From Manduca sexta (taxonomy: Eukaryota > Arthropoda > Insecta > Lepidoptera > Sphingidae), in assembly GCF_014839805.1 (NCBI RefSeq), contig NC_051132.1, positions 5,270,001-5,334,000 of the forward strand: a DNA stretch of 64,000 nt. The letters run 5' to 3'. Made by a program: the position numbers and the translations under genes. Below are positions 26,228 to 36,735 of this stretch, piece by piece. The notes under the pieces were generated by a model, which was not told where the DNA came from, searched no databases, and saw nothing but the letters and a program-made list of their open reading frames with translations. The first letter of the stretch is position 1; every line of letters starts with the position of its first letter.

Positions 26228-26425
26228 GTTTTTTGCTTCAAATGACGAGTCGATCTTGCCGTTCGCCTGATGGTAAGCTATATGACCGCTCATAAACAGT
26301 AGCAACACCATCCAATGTCTAAATTGCAAAGCATTGTTTTGTATTCCACTGCGCTCGCTTTCCTGAGACATGTGATGTTAAGTCGTACTATGTCTAGTAG
26401 TGACTCTAGCTTCAATGTTTATGAG
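26228..26425 (-). repeat. Family B copy
   Basis: The reverse complement reads GCTTACCATCAGGCGAACGG at its 3' end, preceded by AGCGCAGTGGAATACAAAAC. The T-run at 26228-26234 represents the A-tail. 5'-truncated. Confidence 0.6.
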
Positions 26426-28421
26426 ATTATCTGTCACCTATAAAAATAGTATAGGTATACTTTTGTTATATTTTCGATAACTTATGAAGCGTGGAAACCG
26501 ACGAAGGTTAGTTTTACTAATATATGAGTATCGAGCGCGTTTTCATAGTTAAAGTCGGTAACTATATTTTAATTATTTGATTGTTTCGCGTCCTTACGCT
26601 CTACATATTGAACAAATACGTAGTAATGACACTGTCTTGTTTGTTCGTGGTGGAACATCGTGGTCTTATAAGCAATTTTACACGCCGGCATGTCGATGTG
26701 ATTATTTTGATTTAAGACTTCGATAGTGATATCTTTAATTTTTAATAGCAATTAAGCTCGTAAGAATTTTTAAAAGTAAAGCCGTAAATAATATTATTAA
26801 GTTGAATAACTGACGCGGTAAATATAATTTATTATATTATAAGTGTATTTATAATTCGCAATATCAGATACCGGTGAGAAATTCGCATAATTAAATTAAA
26901 TTTATATTTATTCCAGATTCCATTGTTTATTCAAATTTATTTTTGTAAATTTAATATTATTATATTATAACAGCTCGTTGTATGAATACTTTAAAAATAT
27001 AATTAATGTATCTGGTTACTACGCTTTGTGCGGGTTCCTGGAATCAACATCATAAAAATTGTTTTGCTTCGATAGCTTTATATTTGAAGCCTTTATTCAT
27101 GTAAATAAATCATTTTATTATTCACGAAATTCGAATTTATGTATTACTATTTACGTAGAAACTGAGCGTATTTATATTTACTCGGAAACGTAACACGTAT
27201 AACTTATCCATTCATTTAGTAAAATCCATTTACTCGTAAAATGAAACCAGTGAGGTTTATAGATATAATTCTTGAGTTAGACATTTGCAATTGTTAATTT
27301 CCATTCGAATAATATATTCGTGGTTTTCGTAAAGTGTATTATTGGATACGAAATTAGAATTGAAACTGCAAAATGTTAAATGTGGTACTACTAGTGATGC
27401 GATTGTATCGTGTGAGGTGTGAATTTACAATATCAATTGAGGTAATATTGAACTTCTTTATAATATTTGATTTACACAATTTTTTACTCAGTGACGTTGA
27501 TGCTAAGATTTGGAATTGCTCTTACATATAGATTATTTTGGGCTATTTTTACTTGCGTCGGTTTTCTTGATAAACATTATCCTGAGTATAACAATGCAAG
27601 TATTACTCGTATAACAATATCTGTGAACGCTATATTCCAAATACCAACCGTAAACATGAAAAATAAATTAAATATTTACACTGAACAAATTTGTTTTTAA
27701 ACAAACAAACAAGCAATGTGGTGGAAAGGCATTAATTTAAATTTGATTGACGAATGATGTTATGAAATAATTAAGGTCGATATCAATATTTAACAGCAAA
27801 TATCATTAGTTCAGAAAATAATTCGATTATTGTTGTTAAATTTTTGAATTCAGAACTTTGGAATGTCATTTATTTTTGTTTTCGATTTTTAAAGACACTT
27901 ACTAAACATGTTTAAAGCTAAACACATTTAAAAGTTCGTGCTGTCACTGTCATTCCTCAACAGATGATAAGGACATGATTAAAATAAATTTAGCCTTAAT
28001 CCATTTTAGTAACTAAAAAATAAAAAGTATTATAAGTAAAGCTAAAAATGTACAATATAATTATGGAATTACTACATTGTTTATAATTAAATAAGAAAAT
28101 ATTATGGAAAATAAACTAAGCTTGCGAATAAAGATTTTCTCAGTGGTTTTTAGAAGTTATTCGTATGTAATAAACACGCCACTTAGTATCGCCCAAGGCT
28201 AAATGACAGGGTAAAATAAATGGTTAAACTAAATATTATATTAAGCATTTTTTCTCACTTGGCTATATCCCAGAAAGGATTAAGTTTAGTTATAAGAACA
28301 GCCGCCTGCATGACGTCAATTGCCCTTGAGGCTTGACAAACTGTTTGAAAATACAATTTTGTAGAGCATAACATTCTCTAAGCTATGCGTCTCACATGTT
28401 ACTAGGGCCAGCTTTTCTTTT
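26426..28421. other. Unannotated AT-rich stretch
   Basis: No gene or repeat recognised over 2 kb. Confidence 0.5.
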
Positions 28422-28692
28422 GTTTCTTTTTTTATACGAGCATGTCAACCTGACTTCGTGCACCTGATGGACGGTAGAATAGAGAAAGTGACGTCATGTA
28501 CTTGATGGTAAGTGGAGTGGGATCCAAGAGTCAACACTAATGAGAAATGGTTATCCCTCACCAATCGACCCAATAATTTTGTCGGCCTGTTTGGAACTGT
28601 GTAGCACAGGCAGTTCCCAGTACGCGACATTAACGTGGACCACTATGGCGCGTTTTACACCTTATTTGCGGTGTATCCTTCGCGGTATCAAG
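28422..28692 (-). repeat. Family A retroposon copy
   Basis: Poly-T at 28430-28433 (the A-tail reversed), then TTGATGGTAAGTGGAGTGGG, GTCGGCCTGTTTGGAAC, CGCGACATTAACGTGGACC and CACTATGGCGCGTTTTACACC in family order. The outer part near the tail is partly duplicated (GTGCACCTGATGG, then GTCATGTACTTGATGG). Confidence 0.6.
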
Positions 28693-30338
28693 TAATTTCT
28701 CAGAAAATTGTTGCAAATCTTAACCAACTAACATCTAAGGCTATTGATAATAAGTAATGAGAAATCGTGTATTTTTTATATTGTCATTACAACGTGAAAG
28801 CGAATCGAAAGTATACAATGGTCTAAATGTGCACAGAAATAGACGAGAGGAATCCCTTGGCGGTGAATAGTGGAAAGTAAATAAAAAGGGTCGAGATCTC
28901 TCTGCCGTTTCTGTGGCTGTATTTTTGAATGAATGTTTTTAGATTTTCATATACATTTGTTGCAAAATGCATTTTTTATGGAATGGGTTAATGTTTAATT
29001 CATCATATCCACGGAAAATTCATGGTGTAATAATTATCTTGAGTAGGTATTGCATTGTATTAATACTATGAATTTTAATAATATAACCTTAATTATTTAT
29101 TTTTTTGTTGGTATTGCGTACATTCTGTTTTTAAGCTAATGATTTTAATTATATAATCTTAATATTTATTTTTTGTTGATTGCTATATTAATTGTAAAAT
29201 ATTGGGTAATTACTATATTCATCACCATGTTGATTATTCGTGTTGTTGACTATTATAAAATTATATTAAAATATCCGCAGTCTGTTTTTGTCCTTTTGCA
29301 CCGAGTATATCGTGGAAAACTTCTGCGCGCCGCCTAAAACTGTACAAAATGTGATAATAGAAAAACTAATAACGCGATAAACCCGAAACGTAATATATTG
29401 GTTACGTGAAGAGCTTTTCGATTAACCAATAACCGAGTTTTCTTTCATGTCGTTTATCTTATAAATGGCATGTCCAAGTCGTACATGATACAGGAAGATA
29501 ATTTGTAATTGGTTTGTAATTCGGTCGTAAGTGTTTTGGCAAGAACTGTAAATGTTAAATAGCTTATTATTATTGTTATAGTGTTTAATTTGTGTTATTA
29601 CGTTTATTCTTATCATTTGTGCTTTGATGTAGACAAGAGTCCTACTGAGTAGATTAAAGCAAAATAATCATTGTAAACAAAGGATCAATGGTTCGACTGC
29701 GCAAGGCTAGTACTACTGTCTTTTAAAAAACAGTGGTGATGTAACAGGTAGTGCGGGGCATTTAGTAAGATTTCTAGCGGTCTAAACAACGTCTCATGTA
29801 ATTTATAATCCTCCCCTCTAAGGCCGCCATATCATTTTCTTTTTGGAAAATCATATTAAACGATCTTTTGTCGTCAGTTAAAAGAAACTATCAAAAACTT
29901 TAAAGAAAATATAGTAATATAAGCAAAACAAAAATTCAGAAAGCTTATTTAAAACAATTAAAATAGTATTACAACACCCAGATATTTCTTACTATTCCTG
30001 TTTGAAAGCCGTTGGTACATTCACAAATTGCACTTAGTGAAGTCTATATTTTAGGTTGACTATCAAATAATTTATTGTGTCATAAATTTAAAAGACTGAT
30101 ATTGTTTTACATTCCATTCTTGTAGGTCATCAATTTAAATTTGTTTAAACTGTAAATCCTGTGAACAATTTATAAATTGTCCTTAATCTTTCTAGTCGAA
30201 ACATTAGCTCTTTATCATTCTACATAGGTGTATACTTTCTACATACAAATATTATACTAAATTTAAAATCAATTTGATACCAATGCTTCTGCCTATTTTA
30301 AATCAACACGATTATTTAAAAGTACCATTGACTGTGGA
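28693..30338. other. Unannotated AT-rich stretch
   Basis: Two short similar segments (TTTTAATAATATAACCTTAAT near 29072 and TTTTAATTATATAATCTTAAT near 29143) suggest a local duplication. No genes. Confidence 0.45.
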
Positions 30339-30578
30339 CTGCCTCGGTGGCTTAGTTGTATGTATTACGTTACGTCGGCAATGCTGAGGTCTCGGGTTCG
30401 ATCCCCGGGATGGGTAGTGATATTGGGTTTTTCTACTCAGTATCAGCCTGGAATTTGAAATTTGTGCCCGATACAGTGATAGGCTCGCTCCATATCACAT
30501 CACAGGACGGAATACCCACGGTAAATCTGGATGCACCATTTGCACCTGCTTACACTTTTAGGTATAAAAAACGTGAGT
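30339..30578 (+). repeat. tRNA-derived SINE, family C
   Basis: Head CTGCCTCGGTGGCTTAGTTG (A-box-like), B box GGTTCGATCCC at 30395-30405, then a body with TTGGGTTTTTCTACTCAGTA, GTGCCCGATACAGTGATAGG and CACATCACAGGACGGAATAC. The tRNA-like part lacks a complete cloverleaf acceptor, so it is a SINE head and not a tRNA gene. It ends near a TG-rich tract. Confidence 0.7.
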
Positions 30579-31350
30579 GTGTGTGTTTGTATCTATATAT
30601 AGGTACATATATGTACGTATATTTATAGATGACCAAAGCAATGCCAGACACGTCCGAGACGTTATGGTTTTATGGGCACATTGTGTTCCCGTGCGTCAAT
30701 ATAATGTAGCGTGCAATTAGACGATCGTTTGCAATTACTCTTGCTGTTCAACACCTTCATAAATTGGATGATTGTTATTTTAATGTTCAGAGGTCGGTCA
30801 CTGATCTAGTCTTCCCACAGACAAATCTAGCCTTACACATTGTAGTTAATATTTAAGTACTTATCCTTTAATATGTGTATGAATTTTGTCGAGAGAGTAA
30901 TACTACCATTACTGTTGTATCGTCAATATTTACTTATACCCTATTAAGAACAGTGCATCTAAAACGCCAACAGTATACAAGCGAAGGTTCACTTTTTCCA
31001 GTAGCACTCAATAGTGCCCTACATAGTATTGCAACAAAAAATTACAAACTATACACAACAAATTAGAAGGACCCTTAAAGATTGATTGTGGAACGTCACG
31101 CGAACTATTCGAAAAACTTAAGGATTGATTACATGATACAAGTTGTACAGAGTTATTAGACGTTTCGTCACCGTTATGTAAGAGTAGTCAAGTCGTCTCG
31201 CACACAAATTGTAATAGCTTTTATGAACATACAGACGGAAAGTATTTAAATTATAACTATCTAATGTAAAACGACAACAGTTGGAATGGAAAAACTTAAT
31301 GAAAATTAGACGACTTCTAGACCAATATATATAGTATGTAAACAGTTTCG
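30579..31350. other. Unannotated stretch
   Basis: TG and TA-rich simple sequence at 30570-30628, then AT-rich DNA without genes. Confidence 0.45.
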
Positions 31351-31825
31351 ATGAAGCGGCGATAGTCTAGTTGGCTGTGAAAAGGACTGCCGAGACGAAT
31401 GTCCGCAGGTTTAAAACCAAGGGTACACACCTCTGACTTTTCTACAGTATTCTTTGTGAATCATCGCTTGCTTTAACGGTGAAGGAAAACATCGTGAGGA
31501 AACCTGCATACCTGAGATTTTCTCTATAGGAATTTTTATTTTGTACACAACTCTGACTTTTCTAAAATTATGTGTGTATTCTATATTAATTATCACTTGC
31601 TTTAATAGTAATTATTAATTATATTAATTATCACTTGCTTTAATCGTGACGAAACCTGCGTGTCTTCGAGATTCTCTATAGAAATTTTGAGGGTGTGTGA
31701 AGTCTACCAATACGCACTTGACCAGCGTGGTGGAATAAGAACTAATCACTCTCAGTAATTGAGGAGGCCCGTGCCTAGTAGTGGCACAGTATATAAAAAA
31801 GGGCTGACATTATTATTAATAAAGT
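31351..31825 (+). repeat. tRNA-derived SINE, family D, with internal duplication
   Basis: Head GCGGCGATAGTCTAGTTGGC and TGCCGAGACGAATGTCCGCA, then a degenerate B box. The body block ACACCTCTGACTTTTCTA...CATCGCTTGCTTTAAC...GAAACCTGC...TCTCTATAGGAATTTT occurs once (31427-31535) and again, partly duplicated a third time (31548-31688). The usual tail follows: GGTGTGTGAAGTCTACCAAT, CCAGCGTGGTGGAAT, GAGGAGGCCCGTGCC. About 150 bp longer than the copy at 50350. Confidence 0.65.
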
Positions 31826-32450
31826 AAAAAAATAAAAGAGGCGTCCTCCAATACCTTCATAAGTATTTAATCTTCGATGCTTGTCATAAGATATAGACGG
31901 CTACGGACTTAACTCCGACTTGCACGTACGAGAGTTTGAAATTTAATTAAAAATATTTGTGGGCGTTGAACAAAGAACCTCGCGATCGTGTTTGCTGATA
32001 GCACGGACGGATAGGATACTTGGAAACTTTGAATCTATGGATATTTATCGTTATTTTTAATGGAGGTACTTACTTAGCCAGTATTATTGACTGGGCTTAG
32101 TAAGAAAAAGAAAGCAGAGCATTACCATTAGAGGTCTACAGTATGAGAATGAGCGAAGAAATGTTCCAAGTGAACATTAAAACTACGAAATATTCCCGTG
32201 TACTCTATTTGAAACAGCCTAGGTTTTTTTTAACCTGACTCCAAGTTTGTTAGCGTCGCAGGGCCGGCTTATACAAACACACTGGACATTCGGGTGAGCG
32301 CTTTAGTTATTCGAAACTCTTTACAGCCTTGTAAAAAATATGAAGCCAAGAAGTGAGGCGTTTATGCATTATATGGTACTATAGTGTCGACTGGAAATTT
32401 ATTCTAATTCTAAACAACAAGCCATAGACAATAAGTATATTTCTAATCAA
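31826..32450. other. Unannotated stretch
   Basis: No gene or repeat recognised. Confidence 0.5.
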
Positions 32451-32777
32451 TATGGTGGTAGGTCTCTCATATGTGAGAGTCCGTCTGAGTAGGTACCACT
32501 GAAATATCTGTTTCTGCCGCCAAGCAGCAGTGTGTAATTACTGTTGTATACCGATTAAAAGAAAATTGTAGCTAGTCTAACTAACTACTAAGTCCAATAG
32601 GACATAATAAGACTTAACATTTGATGTCTCAAGATGGCAAGCGCAGTGTAATACCAAATAATACTTTTTAATTGAAGGTGTTGGACGGTGTCGCTCCTGT
32701 TTATGGGCGGTCGTATCGCTTACCATCAGGCGATCGGAAAAATCGTCTTGTCATTCAAAGTAATAAAAAAAAAAAGA
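32451..32777 (+). repeat. Family B retroposon, full length
   Basis: Most complete copy: ATGGTGGTAGGTCTCTCATA, GAGTAGGTACCACTG, TTTCTGCCGCCAAGCAGCAG, a TTGTAGCTAGTCTAACTAAC block, ATGGCAAGCGCAGTGTAATACC, GGGCGGTCGTATCGCTTACC, and CGTCTTGTCATTCAAAGTAA followed by an A11 run. No open reading frame of note. Confidence 0.7.
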
Positions 32778-33090
32778 TCTAATTGTAAACACCAGGCTAC
32801 GTACGAAAAAGCATATTTCACATTAAACATCGAAAAAATCACTCCTGCTATTGCATAATCCTGTCAAACACACATTGTTACGACGCGCTGCTCAATATAC
32901 CTACCTCAAATATGCTGTAACAAAATGACTAAATGTGTTTATGTTTTAATTAAATCAAGGTTGAGAAATTATTTTGCGTTGATTTATGATTAATTTGATT
33001 TATGTAGAGGGGAGGTTTGGTGTTGTATTTTAGATCGATGATGGCGATGATTAATGGTGTAATAATATGTAAAACGAAATACATATACAT

Positions 33091-33329
33091 TGCTGGTGGT
33101 AAGATAACTATATCCACCTGTATAGCGACCATTGAACAAGACGTAAATACGCCATAGTAGACTACGTAAGTGTGTTACGTTCATGGATTAATCTGTGTGT
33201 ATATGGTTTCAACAGACCGGCATAATTGTGTCCACTGACAAGGGATAAACATCTCTCGTCAGTGAACACTATCTGAACCCCAGTCCACTTACCATCAGGT
33301 ACAGTGCCGTGCACCCATAAAAAAAATAA
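33091..33329 (+). repeat. Family A retroposon copy
   Basis: Head TGCTGGTGGTAAGATAACTA, CTATATCCACCTGTATAGCG, GGTTTCAACAGACCGGCAT, CCACTTACCATCAGGTACAG, GTGCCGTGCACCC, then AAAAAAAATAAG. Near full length. Confidence 0.65.
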
Positions 33330-33830
33330 GCGTTATGTATTAGTATATGAAACAGAATATAAGTCAAAGATTTATATTCTTAGTAGCCGTCAATGTCAGG
33401 GTGGCGGACGTAAAAACTTAACAATAGTATGTCAATATCCGCAAAGAAGAATGTTGGGGCTTCCCCATAACATTGTGAAAAAGATAACAAAAAATGAAAT
33501 TTAGATTTTCCTAAATAATGAAACCCAATGTTCCATTTTTAAATAATACATTACAAATCACATACCAACCGTCAAAAACAAAAGAACAATTATATTTTAA
33601 TACAAAGATGCATAAAATTGTGTTAAAAGTCATCGCCAGACTCAAATTATTGTTCGACCAAGTTTAACAGTCGAACAATCAAAGACGGCTCAAAGCGAGC
33701 TTGTTAGAAAGACAACTATTATTGTTTATTTAACGCGTTGAATGGACAATGAAACTTAGTCTGGACATATCTTAGTTATATTATATTTATGTATAAGGAG
33801 TAAAGTATTACCACCTTATTTGTGAACATT
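33330..33830. other. Unannotated stretch before the LINE insertion
   Basis: AT-rich, no gene recognised. Confidence 0.5.
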
Positions 33831-33844
33831 ATATATCTAAGGAC
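33831..33844 (+). repeat. Target-site duplication of LINE, left
   Basis: ATATATCTAAGGAC, repeated exactly at 34444-34457 on the other side of the truncated LINE. Confidence 0.85.
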
Positions 33845-34443
33845 CTATCTTGGTAGTGTCGTGTCAGAATCTGGAGGAACAGACTTAGATGTGGCTTCCC
33901 GGATTGCTAGAGCTAAAGGTGCGTTCGCTTGTCTCCGTCCAGTATGGCAGTCAAAACACCTCTCCCATAGAGTGAAACTAAGACTATTTAACACCAATGT
34001 GAAAAGCGTGCTGCTGTATGGATGTGAGACGTGGAAAGTCACCAAAGCGATCACACAACAACTCCAAGTCTTTATAAACAGATGCTTGCGACAAATCCTG
34101 AAGATCTTCTGGCCGGACACTATCGCCAATATAGACCTGTGGAGGGAGTGCCACGAAGATCCTGTCGATTTGCAGATCCGACGTCGCAAATGGAGCTGGA
34201 TCGGTCATACTTTGCGTAGGGATTCGGATCACATACCAAGGCAAGCCTTGGATTGGAATCCCCAAGGGCGCCGAAAGCGTGGCCGGCCTAAGCAAACCTG
34301 GCGGCGCTCGATTGCGGCAGAAACCAAGAGCATCGGTTTCACCTGGAGTGAAGTTAAGCGGAAGGCGCAAGACAGACAGGAATGGCGTAACTTTGTGTCT
34401 ACCCTCTACCCCGCCGTGGGGACTTAGAACCAGAAGAAGAAGA
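33845..34443 (+). mobile_element. 5'-truncated non-LTR retrotransposon (LINE)
   Basis: A 599-bp insertion bounded by an exact 14-bp target duplication. It consists of the 3' end of a LINE polymerase frame, a 3' untranslated region of only about 15 bases, and a short (AGA)n-type tail (CAGAAGAAGAAGA). The microsatellite tail instead of poly-A and the 5' truncation fit target-primed reverse transcription. Clade (RTE-like, I-like or other) not assigned. Confidence 0.85.
33847..34427 (+). CDS. LINE reverse transcriptase C-terminal fragment
   Basis: An uninterrupted frame of about 193 codons enters the element directly from the 5' junction and ends at TAG (34425-34427). The reading frame also runs back into host DNA to a GTG at 33822, which is not a real start. 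Visible landmarks are YLGSVVSESGG near the start, LLYGCETWKVT at about residue 63-73 from 33822, RRRKWSWIGHTLRRD, IPRQALDWNPQGRRKRGRPK and TWRRSI. These form the region after the reverse transcriptase active site in many animal LINE ORF2 proteins. The endonuclease and the catalytic FADD-type box were lost in the truncation, so the fragment cannot be active. The intact frame suggests recent insertion. Confidence is high for LINE ORF2, low for clade. Confidence 0.8.
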
Positions 34444-34457
34444 ATATATCTAAGGAC
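34444..34457 (+). repeat. Target-site duplication of LINE, right
   Basis: Exact copy of 33831-33844, directly after the AGAAGAAGAAGA tail. Confidence 0.85.
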
Positions 34458-35251
34458 GGAGCATTGCTGTGATAACAAGTCTGTTTCTCAGCTTTGTTTA
34501 TCTGAGATTCAACTAGATCCAAGTTGTATCTCAATATTAGCGAATCACAACGGCACTATGTCTACGCACTGCGAAGGCTGCCATGCCGTCAACACTGAGA
34601 AGCAACGGGTTAAAATGCGATATTATAAATAAATTGGCAAAATAAGAATTCACAGAGAAACACAAATGTATAGATTTTATTAATGAATTTAGAATTCTAA
34701 TGTTTTACATACTATGCTATCAATCTGGCATTACTGACGCTACCGATGGATATCCGCGAACAAAGATTCTATTCTAAAACAAAAGTTAAAAACTGGAGTA
34801 TAAAGATCAATTTATCCTTACAAGTGTTAATTAACGATCATTACCGTAGTAATGTCAGACCTTTGTTCTTCGTTAATTAATTTTGTTTGACGGAACAGTG
34901 TATGGGAAATGTAAGGCTTTGATGCATGCTTTTATATCAAACAGTATCGACGGTTCATGCGCTCAAATACGGATTCAGTTCTGATAATAAAGTAACATAT
35001 AAGTAATTACATATGTGAATTAACACACAAACGTAATTTCGAATTCCGGAATATTTCCTACATGAATACCCGGAACGTGACATTTTAATTTGTCGTGATT
35101 TCGCGTGATCGACGTCTGCTTCACATTATGTATGGCGGTAATTACGTGTCATAAGGGTTGGCAATCTGGTTGAATATTGCTCGAACTTACCTGAAAAAAG
35201 AAATATAAATTCAGCATGTGTGGGTAAGGAACACATATTCATGGAAGAGCG
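34458..35251. other. Unannotated stretch
   Basis: Pre-insertion host sequence continues here. The first 170 bases are less AT-rich and remain open in one frame, but no family is recognised. Confidence 0.4.
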
Positions 35252-35262
35252 GTCAAGTAACA
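35252..35262 (+). repeat. Target-site duplication of SINE, left
   Basis: GTCAAGTAACA, repeated at 35528-35538. Confidence 0.7.
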
Positions 35263-35527
35263 TATACATACATAACATCACGCATTTATCCCCGAAGGGT
35301 TATGCAGAGGCGCAACTAAGGCACCCACTTTTCGCCAAGTATGTTCCGTCCCATGATGTGATAGGGGGCGAGCCTATCGCTATATCGGGCACAAATTCCA
35401 GACTCCGGGCTGATACTGAGCAGAAAAACCCAAATATCACTTTGCCCGACCCGGGATTCGAACCCAGGACCTCAGAGCGCTATTGTACCGGGCAATGGGC
35501 ATGCAATACAATTACGCCACCGAGGCA
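35263..35527 (-). repeat. tRNA-derived SINE, family C, best copy
   Basis: On the minus strand: head ACTGCCTCGGTGGCGTAATTG, B box GGTTCGAATCCC, CGGGCAAAGTGATATTTGGG, CAGTATCAGCCCGGAGTC, GGCGAGCCTATC-complement and CGGAACATACTTGGCGAAAA, ending CCTTCGGGGATAAATGCGTG. It is flanked by an 11-bp direct repeat, so this copy is complete and fairly young. A nonsense reading frame through it is not a gene. Confidence 0.8.
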
Positions 35528-35538
35528 GTCAAGTAACA
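35528..35538 (+). repeat. Target-site duplication of SINE, right
   Basis: GTCAAGTAACA, directly after the SINE head; the GT may belong to either side. Confidence 0.7.
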
Positions 35539-36007
35539 AGATACTGCAATTAAAAAGGAATCCGCTGAAAAATAGACAGACTTTATAAATATTTTGCAGA
35601 ATCTTATGCGAATTAACATACGATTGTCTTAAATACTAATATCAGAATTTCAAAAAAATTAAGTGAGAATAAACTCCGGTTTAGATCAAAACAGCACTTA
35701 TATAATCCACTTGTAAACTGAACCCGTGACCTCGCGTTCCTACTTCGTAGGTTTACGGAAGTCATTAATGCGTGTGCGTATGGCGACGCACTCAACGCCT
35801 CCCTCATCTCGCCAGAAGTGTGTACTTTTTAATTCCGTCGCCACTCAAGTGTAGGCGAGACTGAGTATTGATTGACTCCCTCCTTACCTCCTGTACTTTA
35901 GTATACTGTGTTATATATTTAAAAAAAGAACATCTCTGTAAAATACGGAGGCAATACATGCCTGATTATAAAACAATATGTTTTAATTATTATTCTGAGT
36001 TTTTTGT
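35539..36007. other. Unannotated stretch
   Basis: No gene or repeat recognised. Confidence 0.5.
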
Positions 36008-36068
36008 CCATTTGTTTTTTATAATGATTTCTTATGTTTACGCGAATATTAGACTTAGCTAGCTTAAT

Positions 36069-36250
36069 TAGCTGTTGGTGGTCCGATCTACGCAGAATGA
36101 GCTCACAGTGTCTTAAAGTCTGGCAGCCGGTCTTTTGGGTTCCGATTTAATTAAATGTAGAACTGGATCCCAGGCTTGTGCAAGCTTCCAACCATCTTCC
36201 CTATTAAAATTAGGATGTTTTTTAATTTCAATAGCCTCGCGAATCATCCT
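36069..36250 (-). repeat. 182-bp perfect inverted repeat, left arm
   Basis: By direct reading its reverse complement is identical over all 182 bases to 36367-36548. It encodes, on the minus strand, the end of the Penelope-like protein. The arms are separated by 116 bp. Confidence 0.85.
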
Positions 36251-36328
36251 TCGCTCGACGACGCTCGACGAAGTCTGCAGTCGCTGAACACTCTGAAGGA
36301 GACGCCAACCATTATCTGCGACTAGACA

Positions 36329-36504
36329 AGCCACAAATCCTCGCCAAAGAACACCGATTCCTGGCCAGGATGATTCGCGAGGCTATTGAAATTAAAAAAC
36401 ATCCTAATTTTAATAGGGAAGATGGTTGGAAGCTTGCACAAGCCTGGGATCCAGTTCTACATTTAATTAAATCGGAACCCAAAAGACCGGCTGCCAGACT
36501 TTAA
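36329..36504 (+). pseudogene. Penelope-like protein C-terminal fragment
   Basis: A plus-strand frame ends at TAA (36502-36504). It carries MIREAIEIKKHPNFNRED followed by a WKLAQAWDPVL motif, which matches the C-terminal signature after the GIY-YIG endonuclease of Penelope-like elements (REAIEI..H..NFN...G..L...W.P.L). Upstream the frame is closed or shifted, and no reverse transcriptase or GIY-YIG core is present. The same peptide is encoded on the minus strand in the left arm. Non-functional remnant. Confidence 0.65.
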
Positions 36505-36548
36505 GACACTGTGAGCTCATTCTGCGTAGATCGGACCACCAACAGCTA
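36367..36548 (+). repeat. 182-bp perfect inverted repeat, right arm
   Basis: Partner of 36069-36250. Continues into the Penelope 3' noncoding region, whereas the left arm does not. Confidence 0.85.
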
Positions 36549-36636
36549 AAAATTTTAAAAAGTTGTATAATTGTAAAATGTAGGTAGATATTGTAACTTT
36601 GACTTTATGGATGAACAACACCCCAGTCCCCCCCTA

Positions 36637-36670
36637 TGACCATGAGGACTGCAAAGTCTTCGAAACGTCG
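36637..36670 (+). other. Hammerhead-like RNA motif in Penelope terminal block
   Basis: ATGA is followed by a 6-bp stem AGGACT/AGTCTT closed by a GCAA tetraloop, and then CGAAAC and GTC. This is the order of a hammerhead ribozyme core (CUGANGA, stem II, GAAA, NUH). However, the CUG before AUGA is replaced by ACC and no stem III loop is evident, so activity is doubtful. Penelope-like elements are known to carry hammerhead ribozymes in their terminal repeats. Confidence 0.35.
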
Positions 36671-36735
36671 GGAGAAAAATAAAATCCGAAAAACCGCGAT
36701 AGAATCCGGAAAATTAATTTAATTTCAACATTTGT

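Larger units (their letters stand above)
36008..36735. mobile_element. Penelope-like element, two inverted 3' copies
   Basis: Left copy, reverse-oriented (36020-36250): a terminal block GATTTCTTATGTTTACGCG, an internal deletion, then the end of the coding region. Right copy, plus-oriented (from about 36255 to 36735): the coding end, a 3' noncoding tract and a terminal block with GTCTTCGAAACGTCGGGAG and CGATAGAATCCGGAAAATTA. Penelope-like retroelements (a reverse transcriptase plus a GIY-YIG endonuclease) are known for tandem and inverted partial copies. Only the last part of the protein is present, so the locus is non-autonomous. Confidence 0.7.

Noticed and set aside
30339..30410. Possible tRNA gene, because of clear A-box and B-box sequences
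   Set aside because: The acceptor stem does not pair and the segment continues into a SINE body shared with several other copies.
33845..34478. Overlapping open frames on the minus strand of the LINE (114 and 164 codons)
   Set aside because: They are shadows of the plus-strand reverse transcriptase frame and show no family signature.
35220..35588. 122-codon open frame
   Set aside because: It runs through a reverse-oriented SINE with target duplications and so has no independent coding meaning.
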